Source: Paracentrotus lividus (lineage: Eukaryota > Echinodermata > Echinoidea > Camarodonta > Echinidae). Taken from it: a stretch of 64,000 bases of DNA. Position numbers and translations under genes: made by a program. The notes under the pieces were generated by a model. That model saw only the letters and a list, made by a program, of their open reading frames with translations, had not been told where the DNA came from and did not search any database. The stretch covers positions 20,857,628 through 20,921,627 of the forward strand of contig CALNVZ010003430.1 in assembly GCA_940671915.1 (NCBI GenBank), given 5' to 3'. The number at the start of each line of letters is the position of its first letter. Position 1 is the first letter of the stretch. This document shows positions 35,501-46,531 of the stretch, in pieces.

Positions 35501-38500
35501 CTTTCTTTATACATGTACCTTGAATGTCCTTGGAATTGTAAATTCATGAAATTTTTTTGTTTTCCTTTTATTTTTTGAAGTATGTATTTTGTGTCCTTGA
35601 AAATTTTAAATCAAGATATTTCGATTGCAATTGTGAAATGAAATACCTTGGATTAAATCGGATGACATGATCCTGTTTGTTGATTTTGATTTGTGTCATA
35701 ACAACCTCTGGCCTCGTCTTTGGAAGCACACAGGCTTCAACTTTTCCGAGAAACATTTGATCGACAGACAGGCATGCATAAACCATTTTTTGAGTGTGTG
35801 TGATGTATGACTTAAATGTCCTTGAACATGTAAATTCATGACACTTCAATTTCAGTTGTACATGTATGTGAAGAAACTCATAATTTTGATGGCTCATGGC
35901 AAGAAAGGGCTACATGTATCTGCATCTTTCTCCATTTCAAAAAATCAGGTTTAAAGATTTTTACCAGTACTTGTCACTGCAGATAGCCAAATGGTTTTTG
36001 GGGTGGTATTCAATTATGAAACTTTTTCATCAGTTAGTCATATTAATTACTCTTTGCCTCATGGTCTTGTACTAATTATTTTGATACAAAAATCTAATTT
36101 TGGCTGAAAATGCAGACAGCCCTTTGTTGCACTCAACCAACGATTATCTCTGTTAGGTGATGGATGGGTGTGAGTAGCTCTATCAAGACCTTAGTGCTCT
36201 TCTGCCAAGCATGCATTGAAAAACCATGGAGTTTTATAGATTGATGCTTTTTTCATGTTGTTTTCATATGATTTGAAATGATTTATTAGTTAAATTCCTA
36301 CAAAGCAAATGACCCAATTGTAAAAAAAAAAAAAAAAGTATTTACACATTAGAATTGAAAAATGTGTTTGCAAGCAGGCAATTCCATGGTAACTGATGTT
36401 GCAAAACACATCTTATAGATTGTTTTGATTGTAGCTACATAAATGAGAATACATGCGTCTTTAAATTGATACAGCTAAATAAATTAATAATAGATAACAT
36501 GTATAACAGTCAGTTACCCACACAGTTTTGTTTTCCATTTCATAGGAATTTCAGGTTTGGTGGAAATTTTATGTACAATTTTTTTGTCTCTTTCATCATC
36601 TTATTTAGCTTCTTATTTAGCCATATCAATTTGAGGTCGATGCATTCATATTTATGTAGCTACAATTAAAACAATCTAGAAAATGTTGTGTTTTTGTAAC
36701 ATCAGTTACCATGGAATTGCCCAAATGGCAGAAATTATGTTAGATTGAGAATAAAGTAATCACGTTTGTTTATCAAAGTCATAGAAATGGTTCACAGAAA
36801 AAATACATTAATTTACCCTTCATCCGTCTTATTTCTCTTCAGTTTCTCCAGATCCTGTTGAATTGGAACAGGTCTGACAGTGAGATGCTGGTCTACAAAC
36901 CTCTTTCAAGATGGAGACCAGCTGACGTCTCACAGTGGCTATCAGAGCTAGGAGCCTGGGCTGCAGATAGCTACAGCAGGCAGTTTAATGCCAGTGGAAT
37001 AAGTAAGTCAGAAGCGGAACTCTTGAAATATTAACATTTTTAGTTAATTGCCACTTGCTGTTTTTTTCTGCAAGATGGGGTACTCTTGGGAAGGGATACA
37101 GTCTTTGCAACAAGACCCTTTTTCCGCTCACTTTGTGCACTCTTTTGATAACAATGTTCTAAAAATCTACTATGAAAACTTAAATTTTGTTCTTTGTTAT
37201 TATAATTATCAAATATTGATCAGTTTAGCCAGGTTTAGTCAGGTTTCTTTAGCTCTCTTTACCTCAAGACGAGCAACATTTACATGTACCCGGATGTTAG
37301 TTTTACTTTACATGGGTATTTTTATGTTTTGAATAATCACCTTAATTTGGTTGCCTTAGTGAGGTTCTATCATCCAAGAACCTTAAAAGTTTTGTAATAT
37401 ATGTTCTATTTTCTTCTTCAAGATGGTGTACTCTTGGAAGGGCTGCAGTCTGAGAATGAACTTGAGACAGAACCCTTCAATATAAACAACTCACTTCATC
37501 GCCAAGCCATTCTGGTTGCACTGGAGAGGGTTAAAGAACTTGGTGGGAAACCTCCTATAGATCTGTGGGAGTTCAAGGTAAAACTGGTCTTTGTGGATTT
37601 GTCTTAAAGATTCAAGGATGGATTCTGCCCCGTTCTTGGCAATGCCAACCCTAAGGAATAATCATAAAATAAGAACATGAATAATGCAAATTGTTGAAAC
37701 AGCTGAAACAAATGTCTTGGTCACAGGAGAAAGAAATTTATGGATTTGAATGCATTCCAAACATTGAATGACAGAGCAAAAGATTGTTTCTCTCATGACA
37801 AGTCATTTGTTTCAGCTGTTTCAAACAATTTGGTTACGTTTCATTACTTCGTAGGGTTGGCATTCTGCCTAAGAGCAATTCCACAGAATTTCGGACACAA
37901 CATAAAAAAAAGAAGTGTGTATCCTAGGTTATCTAAGATATTTATTTCAATCCTAATGCCATGGTTGTTAGGAACATAAAACAAAAAAGATTTTTGTTGA
38001 TTTCATTGAAATCACCTCTTGAAATGTTATTCAAATTTTCATTTGATCTCAAACGAATGCATTTTTTCTTAACAAACTGATAATAGAGGTTCATTAGGAT
38101 TGAATGAAAATACTTTGGCCATTAGACTAATTGGTGATGAATAAGTGGCCATTAGACCAAGTGAGTATCAGACCTAGTATGTAAAGAGCAATAGGAAATT
38201 AGACCAATTGTTAGTACACCAAATGGGTTTGGCCAATGTGGTATTAGACATTCAGAAAATTGGACCAACTCCTGTTAGACCAAGTGGATATAAACCACCC
38301 AACTGGCTGTCCATACAAAACTGTTGAATAATCTATTCTCTAATGCTTACTCTTTCCAGGCATTACACCAGGGTCTTAGCACCTTTCTGTCATACACAGT
38401 GAGAGAGTTCCCTCGGCTCACCATGACTGGCATGTACATGTTCTACTATGAAGATGTATTTCTTCCTTTCATTCATCTCGTCTGCCCAGCAAGATCCGAC

Positions 38501-40878
38501 ATCACTGGAGAATCGAACATCATTGTGCAATACTATGTAAGTTCTTCGTATACAATGCATCCCAGAAAAAGGTAAACCTATATCTGAGAGCCTTATGTAA
38601 ATATTGTTAACTCCTATGAAATGAATTTTTTATTTCATTTGAAAGAGTAACTATTATATTATTATAGTATTAAATACAGTGATACCAAACTTATACCTGT
38701 GCTGCCATGGATGACTGAGCACTTGAGATTTCAAAAACGTCAGTCAACATCACCTTGTACTAAGTTTTGGCAGAAGCAACCCTGGCTTTCTGATCACTCA
38801 TTTATTGTTTGGGGCAGGCCTTCCTGATTCAATTCATATGGGACAAAAGGTTACTGGGACTATTGTATTGGAAGGGTTAATTTTGTCCAAACTTGGTACA
38901 AAGCAATATTGACACCTAATTTTTAAAACCCGAGCGTTCAATCACCTGTCACAGCACCGATATAAATATCTTCCTTCCATACTACCTGTATGCAGATTTC
39001 ACCTAGAACTTTGTTTTATTCTTATCATTATCATTGTTTGAATTCCTGTTTATCATCTTTCTTACCTTGTCAATGTAGAGTGAAGACATTGCCTGGGAAC
39101 AGTGGGTGGAGTTCATCCCCAAATTCTCTTCCTCCCTTACTACCTGTACGCAGATTCCCTGAACTTTGTTTTATTCTTATCATTATCATTGTTTGAATTC
39201 CTGTTTATCATCTTTCTTACCTTGTCAATGTAGAGTGAAACATTGCCTGGGAACAGTGGGTGGAGTTCATCCCCAAATTCCTCTTCCTCCCTTACTACCT
39301 GTACGCAGAGTTCGCCTGGAACTTTGTTTTATTCTTATCATTATCATTGTTTGAATTCCCTGTTTATCATCTTTCTTACCTTGTCAATGTAGAGTGAAGA
39401 CATTGCCTGGGAACAGTGGGTGGAGTTCATCCCCAAATTCCTCTTCCTCCCTTACTACCTGTACGCAGAGTTCGCCTGGAACTTTGGTGACGTCAATACC
39501 TTGCCCGTAGCTTTCACTCTTGCAAACTGTGCCTTCCTAACCATGGTGGAGGCCAAGGCAATCACGGCGTTCTTCAGGAGGGGTGTGAGGTAAGTCGTCT
39601 AAAGAGGGCGCCATCTAACACAAACTTGACCCGTTGTGGCCTGTTGCAACCAGTAATGTCACACTGATGCATAATTTACATCTGGGACCAACATTGGACG
39701 TCACCATCTGAAAGATTATGTAATTATCCAAATAATTTTAGTTACTTTCCCCTCATGTGCCTACAAACTGACACGGATCAGCCCGAGGTTCAAATCCCAG
39801 TCACGTCTTTCAGGTGATGACATCATAGGTGTGTCTGAGACGAAAATAATGCGGTGCTGCAACATTACTGGTTGTAACATGGCCTACATGTGAGGCTTGG
39901 TTTTGTCCACTCAGTGACTCAGCCTACATATTAAGGGGATGAACCCCTTCTATGACTGGTAATTTCAGTTATAATTGCATGAATAAACATAATCATTGAA
40001 TAATTTTAATGATTTTAGATATCTTCACAGTTAAAGGGGAAGTTCACCCCAGAATTTTATTGGTTTTAAAAAATGCAGAAAAATAAAAGAAAAATATGAA
40101 TGAAAGTTTGAAGAAAATCGACAAAAAAAATAGCAAAGTTATGAATATTTAAAGTTTTGATTCTGTGACGTCACGTGTGAGCAGCTCTCCCATGTGTTGT
40201 GTATGCAAATTACATAAATTCGGCTTTTTTCATGGTTCTTGATAAAGGAATGGGTCAATTTGATGGAGGCATTTATATTAACATGTGTTTGATAATGTAT
40301 CGACCGCACAGGTGAAACTTTCCCTTTAAATAAAAATTATTTTTGGCAACCAATCTTGACAACCATGTTTTACTAGGCTCATAGAAAATAGAATAGTGTT
40401 TCCAAACATGTGTCTTGTGTCATGCTCCTTAATCTTTAAGGGGTAAATGTAATCTTGAGTTTCTGTAATAACAGAACAAGAATTGTCACAGAATAAACTG
40501 AAACTTACTTTTAAACTTACAGCAAGTTTTTAAAACTACCAAAGAACAGAAATATCTAGTAATGAGAGATGAATGTAAATAAAGTCTTCTTTTTTTTTTC
40601 ATTCAAATGCAGATTGAGCATCCAATCTAACACAATGAGAGTTCTAGTAAAATTTTTTTAAAGAAATCCTCCAATTAATCTTTTTAACATTCAAACATAT
40701 GTTTCTCATCTACAGGACTACGTTCTTCTCTCTGAAGCGTCAGACAAACACGTTTGTGATAATCTTCTTCAGCTGTCTCCTGTGGCCCATTATACCCACA
40801 GTGTTTACGGACCTCATGTTCTACATCTCCATGTATTACTCACCATGTATTAACTTCTATGAAGTCTTCATGCAGTAA
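32161..40878 (+). CDS. BFAR: BFAR, bifunctional apoptosis regulator (RING-SAM E3 ligase)
   Basis: Seven exons join in frame to 486 codons: 32,161-32,561; 34,687-34,894; 36,843-37,002; 37,423-37,577; 38,360-38,536; 39,393-39,589; 40,716-40,878. All introns are GT-AG and all phases agree. Human BFAR is 450 aa, an ER-membrane E3 ubiquitin ligase that binds BCL2-family proteins and procaspases. In order: an acidic/Ser-rich N terminus; a C3HC4 RING at residues 80-119 (Cys80, Cys83, Cys95, His97, Cys100, Cys103, Cys116, Cys119); a linker; a first hydrophobic segment about 190-211; a SAM domain about 219-300 (WRPADVSQWLSELGAWA); and a membrane-embedded C-terminal half with hydrophobic stretches near 319-350, 402-422 and 443-475. 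The ATG was chosen as the first in the exon, whose acceptor is probably TTAG at 32,043. AATAAA follows 5 bases after the stop. Three exons have duplicated decoy edges nearby. The ORF is clean, so the gene looks functional. Confidence 0.95.
33071..34515. mobile_element. ~1.44 kb inverted-repeat element in BFAR intron
   Basis: Starts TAGGGTCATTCCATCTGGAT and ends TGGAATGACCCTA. The two halves are inverted copies of ~550-600 bp around a short centre near 33,800. Each arm carries the direct repeat TGACCTTTGACCT (33,389-33,401; inverse at 34,175-34,187). No coding frame. Classed as a fold-back/MITE-like element. Confidence 0.9.
34687..34894 (+). CDS. BFAR: BFAR coding exon 2 (linker to first membrane segment)
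   Basis: Follows acceptor TTTACATTCAG and ends TTT|GTAAGT on a codon boundary. Residues 134-203: NTIDKLHPKAIRRR, then a charged linker, then the hydrophobic GFVWGVLTTLGVVF. Its last ~22 bases and donor are repeated in the tandem array that follows. Confidence 0.93.
34870..35880 (+). repeat. Tandem ~260-290 bp repeats carrying copies of the exon 2 donor
   Basis: Four units, each with (A)ACAAC-CTTGGC-TTGTCTTTGTAAGT, then CAACTTTTCCGAGAAA, CATGCATAAACCATTTT and TGAATGTCCTTGAAAAT. Donor positions are 34,895 (real), 35,154 and 35,430 (intact GTAAGT), and 35,722 (GG instead of GT). Reading through the real donor meets a stop at about 35,003. Confidence 0.85.
36377..36722. mobile_element. ~346 bp TIR element in BFAR intron
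   Basis: GGCAATTCCATGGTAACTGA at left and TCAGTTACCATGGAATTGCC at right, with ~110 bp arms including TTGTAGCTACATAAAT/ATTTATGTAGCTACAA. No coding content. Confidence 0.85.
36843..37002 (+). CDS. BFAR: BFAR coding exon 3 (N-terminal half of SAM)
   Basis: Acceptor TTTCTCTTCAG, donor ATAA|GTAAGT, phase 1. Residues 204-256. It begins FLQILLNWN, completing the hydrophobic segment, and includes the SAM signature WRPADVSQWLSELG. Confidence 0.93.
37056..37130 (+). repeat. Decayed copy of the BFAR exon 4 acceptor and 5' end
   Basis: TTTTTTTCTGCAAGATGGGGTACTCTTGGGAAGGGATACAGTC (read in pieces) resembles the true edge TTCTTCAAG-ATGGTGTACTCTTGGAAGGG at 37,413-37,440. The decoy AG is at 37,073. Frame and length are degraded, so it is not a usable exon. 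Confidence 0.65.
37423..37577 (+). CDS. BFAR: BFAR coding exon 4 (C-terminal half of SAM)
   Basis: Acceptor CTTCTTCAAG, donor AAG|GTAAAA on a codon boundary. Residues 257-308: NGVLLEGLQSENELETEPF, then HRQAILVALERVKELG, the last helix of SAM, then KPPIDLWEFK, which is well conserved in BFAR. Confidence 0.93.
37638..37870. mobile_element. ~230 bp TIR element in BFAR intron
   Basis: AATGCCAACCCTA at left and TAGGGTTGGCATT at right. The inner arms AAATTGTTGAAACAGCTGAA / TTCAGCTGTTTCAAACAATTT are inverted. Confidence 0.75.
38150..38310. repeat. 'GACCAAATGGGTTTGGCC' repeat, copy 1
   Basis: A stretch with repeated (A)TTAGACCAA words. The block CCAAATGGGTTTGGCCAATG then TGGTATTAGACATTCAGA recurs almost unchanged at 50,990-51,075. 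Confidence 0.65.
38360..38536 (+). CDS. BFAR: BFAR coding exon 5 (membrane region)
   Basis: Acceptor CTCTTTCCAG, donor TAT|GTAAGT, 59 whole codons, residues 309-367. It carries a hydrophobic MYMFYYEDVFLPFIHLVCP segment matching the YLFDYTDTFLPFIH region of vertebrate BFAR. Confidence 0.93.
38968..39392 (+). repeat. Tandem ~157 bp decoy copies of the BFAR exon 6 5' end
   Basis: Upstream of exon 6 the acceptor TTGTCAATGTAG, the first ~85 coding bases and the intron piece TTTTATTCTTATCATTATCA are repeated. Decoy exon starts are 39,079 and 39,234, and an older exon remnant sits at 38,968-39,015. Copy 1 lacks one base (AAATTCTCTTCC) and copy 2 lacks one base (AGTGAAACATTG). Only the third copy (39,393) stays in frame. 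Confidence 0.9.
39393..39589 (+). CDS. BFAR: BFAR coding exon 6 (membrane region)
   Basis: Acceptor TTGTCAATGTAG, donor GAG|GTAAGT, 65 codons plus two bases. Residues 368-432: SEDIAWEQWVEFIPKFLFLP, then YYLYAEFAWNFGDV, a hydrophobic segment about 402-422, and a basic AFFRRGVR end. Confidence 0.93.
39636..39895. repeat. Inverted SINE-like repeat in BFAR intron
   Basis: The outer arms GGCCTGTTGCAACCAGTAATGT and ACATTACTGGTTGTAACATGGCC (diverged) are inverted. A pol III B-box GGTTCAAATCCC with CACGTCTTTCAGGTGATGAC lies at 39,786-39,822. The same tRNA-SINE core occurs at 11,230-11,350. Confidence 0.65.
40031..40329. mobile_element. ~300 bp MITE with TTAA ends in BFAR intron
   Basis: Left TTAAAGGGGAAGTTCACC and right GGTGAAACTTTCCCTTTAA are inverted and bounded by TTAA, which fits a TTAA-target family such as Kolobok or piggyBac-type MITEs (inference). 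GTGACGTCACGTG lies inside. Confidence 0.75.
40716..40878 (+). CDS. BFAR: BFAR terminal coding exon 7
   Basis: Acceptor CTCATCTACAG; stop TAA at 40,876-40,878. Residues 433-486. It holds a long hydrophobic region (FVIIFFSCLLWPIIPTVF), then FTDLMFYISMYYSPCINF, matching the membrane-embedded C terminus of BFAR. The tail is shorter than in the human protein. Confidence 0.93.
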
Positions 40879-40883
40879 GCCAA

Positions 40884-40889
40884 AATAAA
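40884..40889 (+). terminator. Possible BFAR polyadenylation signal AATAAA
   Basis: AATAAA lies 5 bases past the stop, which is unusually close. Another AATAAA at about 41,279 may be the one used. Sequence match only. Confidence 0.25.
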
Positions 40890-42281
40890 CATTCTAAAGT
40901 AAGCTTCCTTAAAGGGGAAGTGGGGTGTGGAGCGCCATATATAAATTAATGACGTGACAAGGTCTCAAAGAGTGCGACTTTGAATTGACCCCCAACACCT
41001 TTGTCGTCAGCCTTTTCTTAGGAACAAATGAAAAATTACAAAATTCAGTTAGCAAATTTGAAAAAAATTTCCACTCACAAAAGTAGAAGGGAAGAATTAA
41101 AAGACTGCTAGAGTACTTACATTTTTAATTTCACATGTGTGTGTCAGATGATTTGTTAATTATTCATTTTTAGTATTTCATTTTGTGCCAACTCAAATGT
41201 GTTATCAATACCTATACAATGTATCAATACAAGGCAGACATTAAGACTCTGCATGTCATGAAATAGTTTTAGATTTAGAATAAATATATGCTCAGATGTA
41301 ATCATCTTCTTAAAAACTATTCTAGGATATGAAGAGTATAGGTCCCATGAAATATGCCATTCCGAACAGCGCTTGCTGATCTTACAACGAAAAGTTAATT
41401 GTTAGGCTACATTACATGTACATGTACTTCTGTCAATGATATTTTAAGTTAATGTGACTCTAATTAAAGCAAATGGACATTATATGTTATATTTTCAAAT
41501 ACAAAATTTCCATGTCGATGTACCTTTATTGTTATGCATATATATATTTTTGAAGTATAACATGTTATATTATATTTTAGAATGTTATCACCTGATATTG
41601 TCTTCATATATTTCCTTATGTTGCCTTTCATTTATTTCATAAAATCTGTTGGATCTCCCCTTAACGAAATTTGTTCATGTCATGAATTATTTTATGCTCA
41701 CTCAGTACAGAAATCTACGCATACTTATTTGTTGGCCAGTGACTGTCGTCTTTATTTACATATTAATTTCTACTTTGTCTCTTCAACTTATACAGTAAAA
41801 TGTAAACATGTTTAAAGGACACCAAACCTTAAGAAATAATGTAGGCTATTCGAGAAATTAATCCACAAGGACCCCCAACTAAGCTTTTATTCAACTTACC
41901 TACGCTTGTATATCATGCCCAGTAAATCTAAGTTGTAATTCCAGATGCTTATGAAATGGTTTATATACAAATAGGCGAGAGACTCAAATGCTGGTGAAGT
42001 CCATTACCCAATATGTAAACTTTTGGCCTATATTTCAAATTTGCCTCTGGGTGCGTCCGTTCACTCTCACCGTTCATGGGTTTGGTTTTGTTTACATAGT
42101 AGTCACCGGTGAGTGGTCTCGCTGCTTGATGGAGTGCAAAAGCGTTCTTTCTATTATTCTATTTGACATTTCTGATCGTTTTTGGTTGCCTTTCGCCAAT
42201 TAATAGAAACTTTTTTGCAGCGAGGTTAAACAGCCAATCAAATCAAGTTTTATATCACATTATTATGTATAATCCCTACTA
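40890..42281. other. Gene-less AT-rich stretch, probably BFAR 3'UTR then intergenic
   Basis: No reading frame of interest. Several AATAAA-like hexamers. Confidence 0.45.
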
Positions 42282-42772
42282 TACAGTCTGTGTAAAAAAA
42301 AATGGTACAGTCGGGGAAAAAATAATTTAGGTATGAAACCTTTTGAAAGGTTTTGTAAATATGGGATCAGATTAAAGCCAATATAAACATAAATATAAAC
42401 ATACCTAAATTCTTGCTGATATAATTTATTTCAAATAATTTGCTTTTGTAGAACAAAAGTTATGCTAACTTTTGTGTGAAGCCAAGAGATTTAACTCTGC
42501 ACAAATCTATTGTTCTTTTAGGGCAATTTCGGAGGCTTATGTTCGAAACCTACACAAAGGCATGGCAAGGCGTGCGCAAAATGGATTTTTAATTATTGTA
42601 GAAAACTAATCATATCTCAAGATCTACTGCACCAAATGCGATGGAAAAAATTGCAGAATAAAGCTCATTTTCCCTGTGTTATGAAAATACCAAGCATTAT
42701 AAAGTGGTTACAAATCTTCATACAATAAAAAAATGTTTCCCAACTGTACCATTTTATTTGACACAGACTGTA
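42282..42772 (+). mobile_element. ~490 bp MITE, TACAGTCTGTGT family, copy C
   Basis: Starts TACAGTCTGTGTAAAAAAAA and ends ATTTGACACAGACTGTA with TA on both sides. Body as in copies A and B, same orientation. It has a local extra AAATATAAACATA repeat. Confidence 0.85.
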
Positions 42773-42802
42773 GAAATCTTTTCGCCCCGAAGGCATACAT
42801 CT

Positions 42803-43870
42803 AAACCCCTCCCAAAAAGATTCGCAAGTGGACTTTGGGCCATGATAACTTTTCAGGTACGCTTTAGTTATTCCTGATATTCATACCATTGGAAAGATAA
42901 TTTATTCCCCTTTTTATTGATATCCTATTTGTAATGGTTTTGTCATGCTTCAATGCACATAATTTCAAAATATGGAGAAAAGTAAAAAGTCAAATGTTGT
43001 AAAATGCACTTTTATTGATCACATTGAAGTTCCGCAACTTGACTTTAGGTCCTGATAACTTTGGGGATATTTTCTAATTTTTATTGAATTCTATACCATT
43101 GTCAAGTTAATTTATTCCTCTTTTGATTGATACCTTATTTGTCATGGTTATGTCATGCTTGGGTCCACAGGAACCCTGAATACCACCTGAATACATGGCA
43201 AAGCGAAAGATAATTTTCAGTTTAAATTTCTGTACCACTACTTTGAAGCTTGATACATTTTAATGTGGCTTTTCAAGCATTATCAATTTTCATAGCATTG
43301 AAAAAGTTCATTTATTCTTCTTTTTATTGATGCCCTAATTGCAATAGTAACATCATGTTTCAATGCACATAACTCATGAATATAATGCAAAGTAAAAAGT
43401 GGAAAATAGCGAAATGCTTTGTTATTGCTGGCAACAGACAGTAATACTGACAATAGGCATTCAATTTGGAACATTTAACTTCTGACTTGTCCTAACATTC
43501 AGTTGTTCTGTGCATGCAAGAACAACACTCTCGTTACAATTAGGGTGTCGTTAAAAAGAGGAATAAATTTACTTGACAATGGTATAAAATTCAATAAAAA
43601 TTATAAAATACCCCAAAAAGTTATCAGGGCCTAAAGTCGAGTGGCGGAACTTCACTTTGATGAATGCATTTTGCAACATTTGACTTTTTACATTTCTCCA
43701 TATTCTGATATTCTGTGCATTGAAGCATGACAAAATCATTACAAATAGGATATCAATAAAAAGGGGAATAAATTATCTTTCAAATGGTATGAATATCAGG
43801 AATAACTAAAGCGTACCTGAAAAGTTATCATGGCCCAAAGTCCACTTGCGAAACTTTTTGGGAGGGGTTT
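42803..43870. mobile_element. ~1.07 kb fold-back element with tandem arms
   Basis: Left AAACCCCTCCCAAAAAGATT and right AACTTTTTGGGAGGGGTTT. The arms of ~350 bp are inverted copies. Each arm is built from ~200 bp repeats, including CTTTGGGCCATGATAACTTTT, then CTTTAGGTCCTGATAACTTT, each followed by a TTTATTGATATCCTATTTGT-type block. No coding content. Confidence 0.9.
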
Positions 43871-45389
43871 ATTTGTTCTCAAGTTAGATCCCACAGAACG
43901 TCACGATATCCTTCAATTAAGGGGCATTTTAGTATATTTTCCATAGACAACTGAGCAAAAACATCAATGCGTAACTATTTTTCAACAAAAAGTGCAGTGA
44001 TGTTATAACTTTTGTAGTATTTATATTGTCATTATACAGAACCTTGAAGTTTTAGGTTTCTAATGATACGCGCCCCATGGCAAACTATGAACAAATACTT
44101 AGCTTATGTACTAAAGTGTTTTGAAAAGTCATAATTTCATAACCAAATTTAGTTGTTATAGGAGCGCATGCAGGTCCGCACACTAATTAGCGGAGGCAAA
44201 TGTCCACAACTTTTCATTTTGATTATAAAAAAAAAAAAGAGATGCTAGGGTTTAACAGGGCTTCAGACTTGAGCCTTTGGGTATACAATTATTATAGTCA
44301 AATGGATTTTTTTGCTTCAAGTGCCACTTCCATCATTACAACGAAATCCTTTTGTATGTGTGGTTATCATAATGAGAGTGGACTATATTTATGAGTCTAA
44401 AGTAAATTCACTTAGTAGATAAACATATACTTGAGGATATATACATGTACATACCGGTAAATTACTTTATAAGTACTGTAAAAAAAAAATTAAGAAAAAA
44501 ACTTCACCTACTCTTAACTCAGCAATGTTCTATTGTTTTGGGGTTCTGCCTGTTGGGTCTTAACAAATTATAATGTTGAAAAATACTTACAAAAAAAAAA
44601 AAAAAAAAAAAATGGCCAGTACGATGAAATTTCTCACTATCAAGAGAAAATTGGTCTTGTTTTCTTTTGGTAAACTAGTTGAAATAATGTTTATGAAAAC
44701 CCAGTGTATTTTACAATTATCAAGATATATTTATTATCTTGGCACTATAATTGTTCAGATTTTATATAAAATTTACTTATTTTAATATGATTGACCTGAT
44801 CATATATATTTTTATTCAAAATGAATTTAATTTATCAACTTCTTTGCTGCTAATATTTTCATGCTAATATATACCATGTATATGCAGTGTATATGTAGAA
44901 TGAACCGTTTCTTATGAGACTTCATAATCACATGTATTACATTAAATTAATGGTCTAAAGTATAGGAATTATAATACTTTTTTTTGTTTCCAAAATATGA
45001 TACTTCTCCATTTATTAGCATTGTGCCATTATTATTATTATAGCTTTCATATTTTTCATGAAGCATTTGTGAAAATATTTACTATATATACAGTTGAGAT
45101 TGATTGAAATACTGAGTTAAAAGCAATTCTAGGCCTGTAATTTAGCAATGCGTATGGGCAAATCCAAAATCACTACTTGTCAACAAATGCATGCGTACGG
45201 TTTATCAGAGAGATTTCTCTGAAAGATTTCATGATTAAGTGGTAAACAGTGGTTTATATTTTTGGTCATAAGAGAGAAAGAATTTGAACATACATTTTGC
45301 AGCAATTTGTTATAGTAAACAATAAAATCATATACCATGAAAACCAAGATTATATAATCTAATTTGGTGATATTTTCAACAAATATTCA
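43871..45389. other. Gene-less AT-rich stretch
   Basis: Homopolymer A run at 44,590-44,611. No gene or bounded repeat is seen. Confidence 0.5.
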
Positions 45390-45849
45390 TAGAGTCTGTG
45401 TCAAATAAAATGGTTTAAGTGGAAAACATTTTTTTTTAAGTATGAAAGTTGATCACATTCTAGAAGTGTTTGATATTTCCATTAAGTAGGAAAATCAGAC
45501 TTTCTCCTGCAATTTTCATCCCATTTGGTGCTGTAGATCTTGAGATATGACCAGTTTTCTATAATCAAGAAAATATGTACCGGTACTTTGCGCATGCTTT
45601 TCTATAGGTTTCGCACATAATAGCCTTAATTCAGCGCAACAAGACAATATATGTGTGTAATTTCGTCACCGCATAAAATTTAGCATAACTTTTGTTTTTT
45701 ACGAAAGCAAATTATACAAAACAAAGTGCTTCAGCAAGAAGAATCTTGTGGCTTTAAGATAGTACCTCATTAACACATCATTTGAGAAGATTTCATACCT
45801 AAATATCGTTTCCCGACTGTACCAATTTTTTTTTTTGACACAGACTGTA
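45390..45849 (-). mobile_element. ~460 bp MITE, TACAGTCTGTGT family, copy D (inverted)
   Basis: Starts TAGAGTCTGTGTCAAATAAA and ends TTTGACACAGACTGTA. The body reads as the reverse complement of copies A-C (e.g. TTGATCACATTCTAGAAGTG matching CACTTTTAGAATGTGATCAA of copy B). Confidence 0.85.
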
Positions 45850-46531
45850 TAAGCAAACATGCGAGTGAAGTTAACCAGTTGAAAATTTGTCGTTTTTGTT
45901 TTACTGTGGATTTTTTTTTACCCAATGCGAGATATAAGTCCCATACTCCTTTCACATCACAATGTTTTCTTTTTGGTGTGAAGGGGTTATTAGAGTCTTA
46001 TCGAACGAAAGATTTTAATTTGTATGGTGCCATTATGTATGAGTCGGAACAGACTAATTTTTTTATGATTAATTTTCATTGTGTGAATTAAAACCTGACT
46101 CCTCTTTGGCATTATATTGATGTGTAAACGGGTATTGTTTTTGCCGTGTGTTAAAGCAAAATCTTGAGCCAGGATTAAGAAGCTTCAACATACCTTCTTG
46201 GTTACATCATTTAAGAGCCGTCAATATTATTTAGAGTGAAAGATTAAGCGCATTAATAATTTTTTAAGGAAAAACAACGTCTGGTTGATGTAAGCTGATG
46301 TATTTTATTTCAATGACTAATTATTGTACGAAGAAAGAAAATTAAAGCATTTTTTATTGTACCTGTCGAATACATACATATTTTTCTTAGAAGGTCCAAT
46401 TTACGTGAATAAAACATGAGATGATATTTGAATGGAATTCTTGATATTGTGTGTTCTGCTTGTATTGTTTCTGCATATCAACAGCATTATTCTTAATTTA
46501 TGCATCCATAGGTATTGCCAGAGAAATGAGT
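45850..46531. other. Gene-less stretch
   Basis: AT-rich, nothing recognised. Confidence 0.45.

Noticed and set aside
35128-35897. Minus-strand frames of 69 and 109 codons
   Set aside because: They lie in the BFAR intron tandem array and repeat with its period.
37401-37607. Independent small ORF
   Set aside because: It is BFAR exon 4 read through both intron edges.
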